Below, piece after piece: positions 13,925 to 15,314 of a stretch of 15,314 nt of DNA. The notes under the pieces were generated by a model. The model had not been told where the DNA came from. It did not search any database and saw only the letters and a program-made list of their open reading frames with translations. How positions within the stretch are numbered: position 1 is the stretch's first letter; each line of letters begins with the position of its first letter. Source of the stretch: Chloroflexota bacterium (GTDB taxonomy: Bacteria > Chloroflexota > Dehalococcoidia > SM23-28-2 > RBG-16-64-32); the NCBI GenBank assembly GCA_022560365.1, contig JADFTG010000005.1, forward strand, positions 1-15,314, written 5' to 3'. The position numbers and the translations under genes are program-made.

Positions 13925-14125
13925 CTAGCTGCCAGCGGCACCGGTCAGCTCGGATTCGACATCGCCAAACACGTTGACGATACCGCCGGCCAGCAGAGCC
14001 AGAGCGCCGATCGCGGCTACCGCGACCAGGGCGATGATCAGGCCGTACTCTGCGAGAGCCTGACCCGCCTCATCCTGGACACGTACGACCAGCTTGCGAA
14101 GCGCTTCGTTGATCTTGGAGAACAT
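13925..14125 (-). CDS. flp: Flp family type IVb pilin
   Basis: This 66-residue major pilin of the Tad system has a short leader (MFSKINEALRKLVVRVQDEA). The class-specific processing site follows: G21 is followed by QALAEYGLIIALVAVAA, giving Glu at +5 and Tyr at +6 of the mature protein. The hydrophobic helix then runs to about residue 53, with a short tail ending GAAGS. The mature pilin of about 45 residues is normal for Flp. The frame is open to 14242, but ATG 14125 is certain in practice because AAGGAGG lies 6 bases upstream and the leader fits the family. It has its own leader with an ECF-like promoter and is followed by a hairpin, consistent with high expression. The prepilin peptidase is not in this window. 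Confidence 0.95.
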   Translation of the reverse strand: MFSKINEALRKLVVRVQDEAGQALAEYGLIIALVAVAAIGALALLAGGIVNVFGDVESELTGAAGS

Positions 14126-14183
14126 GTTCTCCTCCTTTCCTAGGTTTCTTGCCGATCGGTCTTCGGCGGGGTTGTTAAAAGCT

Positions 14184-14212
14184 AAGATGGCGGCCTTCGA
14201 TCCGGCGTTACA
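14184..14212 (-). promoter_or_regulatory. Possible ECF-like promoter for flp
   Basis: TGTAACG begins at 14212 on the minus strand, the same heptamer as in the sigma and cpaB promoters. With a 17-base spacer the -10 would be CATCTT (14189-14184), which keeps only four of six positions of CGTCTA. The element lies about 60 bases before ATG 14125. The -35 match is exact, while the spacing and -10 are weaker than in the other two. Confidence 0.4.
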
Positions 14213-14249
14213 GGCTCCGCTGCAGGTGCAAGGCTTATTCACCCCTCAG

Positions 14250-15269
14250 TCACCCGCCTGTAACCTGCTGTGTCGATTCGCCGATCTGAGGAGACTCGCC
14301 GGGGGCCACGCCGACAGCGGGCCCAGCCTCAGTGGCACTCTTCTGAGCAGCCGATTCACGTCGCGCGATGTAGGCACCGATGCCCGCCCAGACAGCTGCC
14401 GCGACGCCCAGGCCGGCGAACCCATCGACGGCGTAGTGCTCACCCAGGTAGACGACGGCGAACAGCATCGATATCGCGTAGCCGACGCCGAACCAGCGCA
14501 GCCAGTTGTACTTCCAGAGCGCGAATGCGATCAGGCCCGGTATCGCGACGTGGAGCGAGGGCATCGCCGCCACCGGGTTGGCGCCGGCGATCTCGTAGAC
14601 GTTTTCGTAGGTGCCCGGCGTCACGTGACCGGCGACGTCAGGGACGACCTGGTAGACGTGCGGAATGTATCCAAGCTGGCTGGCCAGCCAGGGAGGCGCG
14701 GTCGGCAGCACGGCGCTTATCAAGAGGCCAACGTACAGCGTAATCATGAACGCGAAGACGTAGCTCTTGAAGCGCGGCCGGTCCCACTTCCACAGCGCGA
14801 ACGCCACGATGTGCGGGACGAAGAAGTAGCTGAGGTAGACCGCCATCGTGTAAAGCTCCAGCGGCCCCAGACGGGCGAAAGAGTACAGCCGCTCCTGCAG
14901 CCAGATGCTGGGGATCTCACCGAAGAAGCTCGCCCTCTCCATCGCGATGGCGTAGTCGAACTGGACCGGGGTGCCGATCCCGTCGGCGAAGCCGCGCAGC
15001 TGGGCGAAGAGGATGAACCCGGTGAGATACAGGACCCAGATGCGGAAGGAGGTGGCGCCCAGTGCGATGTAGACAAAGGCCAGCGCGAGAATATAGAAGG
15101 CGATGTGCGCTTGAATGGCAGTCTCGGTACGCGTGAGGACGAGCAGCCAGACGGCGGCTGCCACGCACGCGAACCGGAAGAGAAAGGTCAGTACAACTCG
15201 CAGGGCAGTCAGGTACTTCCCCAGCGCCGGCGGTACTACCGGCCGATAGGTAGTCGTTTCGCTACTCAC
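14250..15269 (-). CDS. PAP2-superfamily membrane protein, Aur1/inositolphosphotransferase-like
   Basis: This 339-residue polytopic protein has hydrophobic segments at about 25-45, 53-71, 76-92, 140-160, 168-188, 240-252 and 258-275, plus one near 284-300. The PAP2 catalytic signature is present. AMPSLHVAIP (about 235-244) holds the catalytic His, and LGEHYAVDGFAG (about 275-286) holds the second His and Asp. LPTAPPW (about 188-194) resembles the Aur1-type first motif. Such proteins transfer or hydrolyse lipid-linked phosphate groups, for example phosphoinositol or undecaprenyl phosphate; the substrate is not visible. The C-terminal 35 residues are polar and probably cytoplasmic. The start is GTG 15269 with GAGGA 6 bases upstream, overlapping the stop of an upstream frame. 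It ends 124 bases before flp. A functional link to the pilus is not evident. Confidence 0.82.
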   Translation of the reverse strand: MSSETTTYRPVVPPALGKYLTALRVVLTFLFRFACVAAAVWLLVLTRTETAIQAHIAFYILALAFVYIALGATSFRIWVLYLTGFILFAQLRGFADGIGTPVQFDYAIAMERASFFGEIPSIWLQERLYSFARLGPLELYTMAVYLSYFFVPHIVAFALWKWDRPRFKSYVFAFMITLYVGLLISAVLPTAPPWLASQLGYIPHVYQVVPDVAGHVTPGTYENVYEIAGANPVAAMPSLHVAIPGLIAFALWKYNWLRWFGVGYAISMLFAVVYLGEHYAVDGFAGLGVAAAVWAGIGAYIARRESAAQKSATEAGPAVGVAPGESPQIGESTQQVTGG

Positions 15270-15314
15270 CGGCCATCCTCAGCCTGTAGACGTCAGCGTA
15301 GTAGACTTGCCCGA
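15262..15314 (-). CDS. C-terminal end of an unidentified upstream gene (partial)
   Basis: The minus-strand frame from the window edge reads GQVYYADVYRLRMAGE and then stops with TAG at 15264-15262. The other two frames stop early. The stop overlaps the GTG start of the PAP2 gene by 8 bases, a typical operon junction. Only 17 codons are visible, so no function is proposed, and it could also be a non-coding open stretch. Confidence 0.4.
   Translation of the reverse strand, partial: GQVYYADVYRLRMAGE

Noticed and set aside
14253..14290. TGTAACC on the plus strand near the end of the PAP2 gene as a fourth ECF promoter
   Set aside because: No CGTC-like -10 at 16-17 bases and no plus-strand gene downstream. 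It falls in the PAP2 coding end.

Overview
The window is GC-rich, tightly packed bacterial DNA. Short gene overlaps, a Flp/Tad pilus locus without a secretin, and the style of the XRE, CpaE and Flp proteins suggest a Chloroflexota bacterium, perhaps Dehalococcoidia-like. An actinobacterium is the main alternative. No tRNA, rRNA, CRISPR array or insertion sequence is visible.

Left end (1-1007): this looks like a mosaic. A short RND efflux-pump fragment lies on the plus strand (1 to about 160). It is butted against a fragment of a DNA adenine methyltransferase on the minus strand (about 136-330). That in turn is joined out of frame to a truncated beta-lactamase-like serine-hydrolase homologue (about 330-1007, minus). 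An assembly or amplification chimera is the simplest explanation.

Glycolate oxidation (1159-5063, plus): glcD, glcE and glcF form a compact operon for the FAD/iron-sulphur glycolate dehydrogenase complex. It has a possible leaderless promoter, and glcE carries an internal heptamer repeat.

Sigma-factor unit (5294-6261, plus): an ECF sigma factor overlaps a small protein with one C-terminal membrane segment, probably its regulator. Upstream lies a good ECF-type promoter, TGTAAC-N16-CGTCTA.

Tad pilus locus (15314 to 6346, all minus). In transcription order it holds the tail of an unknown gene, an Aur1-like PAP2 membrane protein, the Flp pilin and a TadE-like pseudopilin. After a probable terminator come cpaB, cpaE, cpaF, tadB and tadC. 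The unit ends with an XRE regulator, a DUF192 protein, a second XRE regulator and a 60-residue protein that resembles only the C-terminal domain of the two XRE regulators. The cpaB promoter region has TGTAAC-N16-CGTCAT, almost the same as the sigma-factor promoter, and the flp leader has a weaker third copy. The best overall hypothesis is therefore an ECF sigma factor that controls itself and the pilus operon, with further tuning by the three related proteins at the operon's end. Perfect palindromes upstream of both main promoters may be operators.
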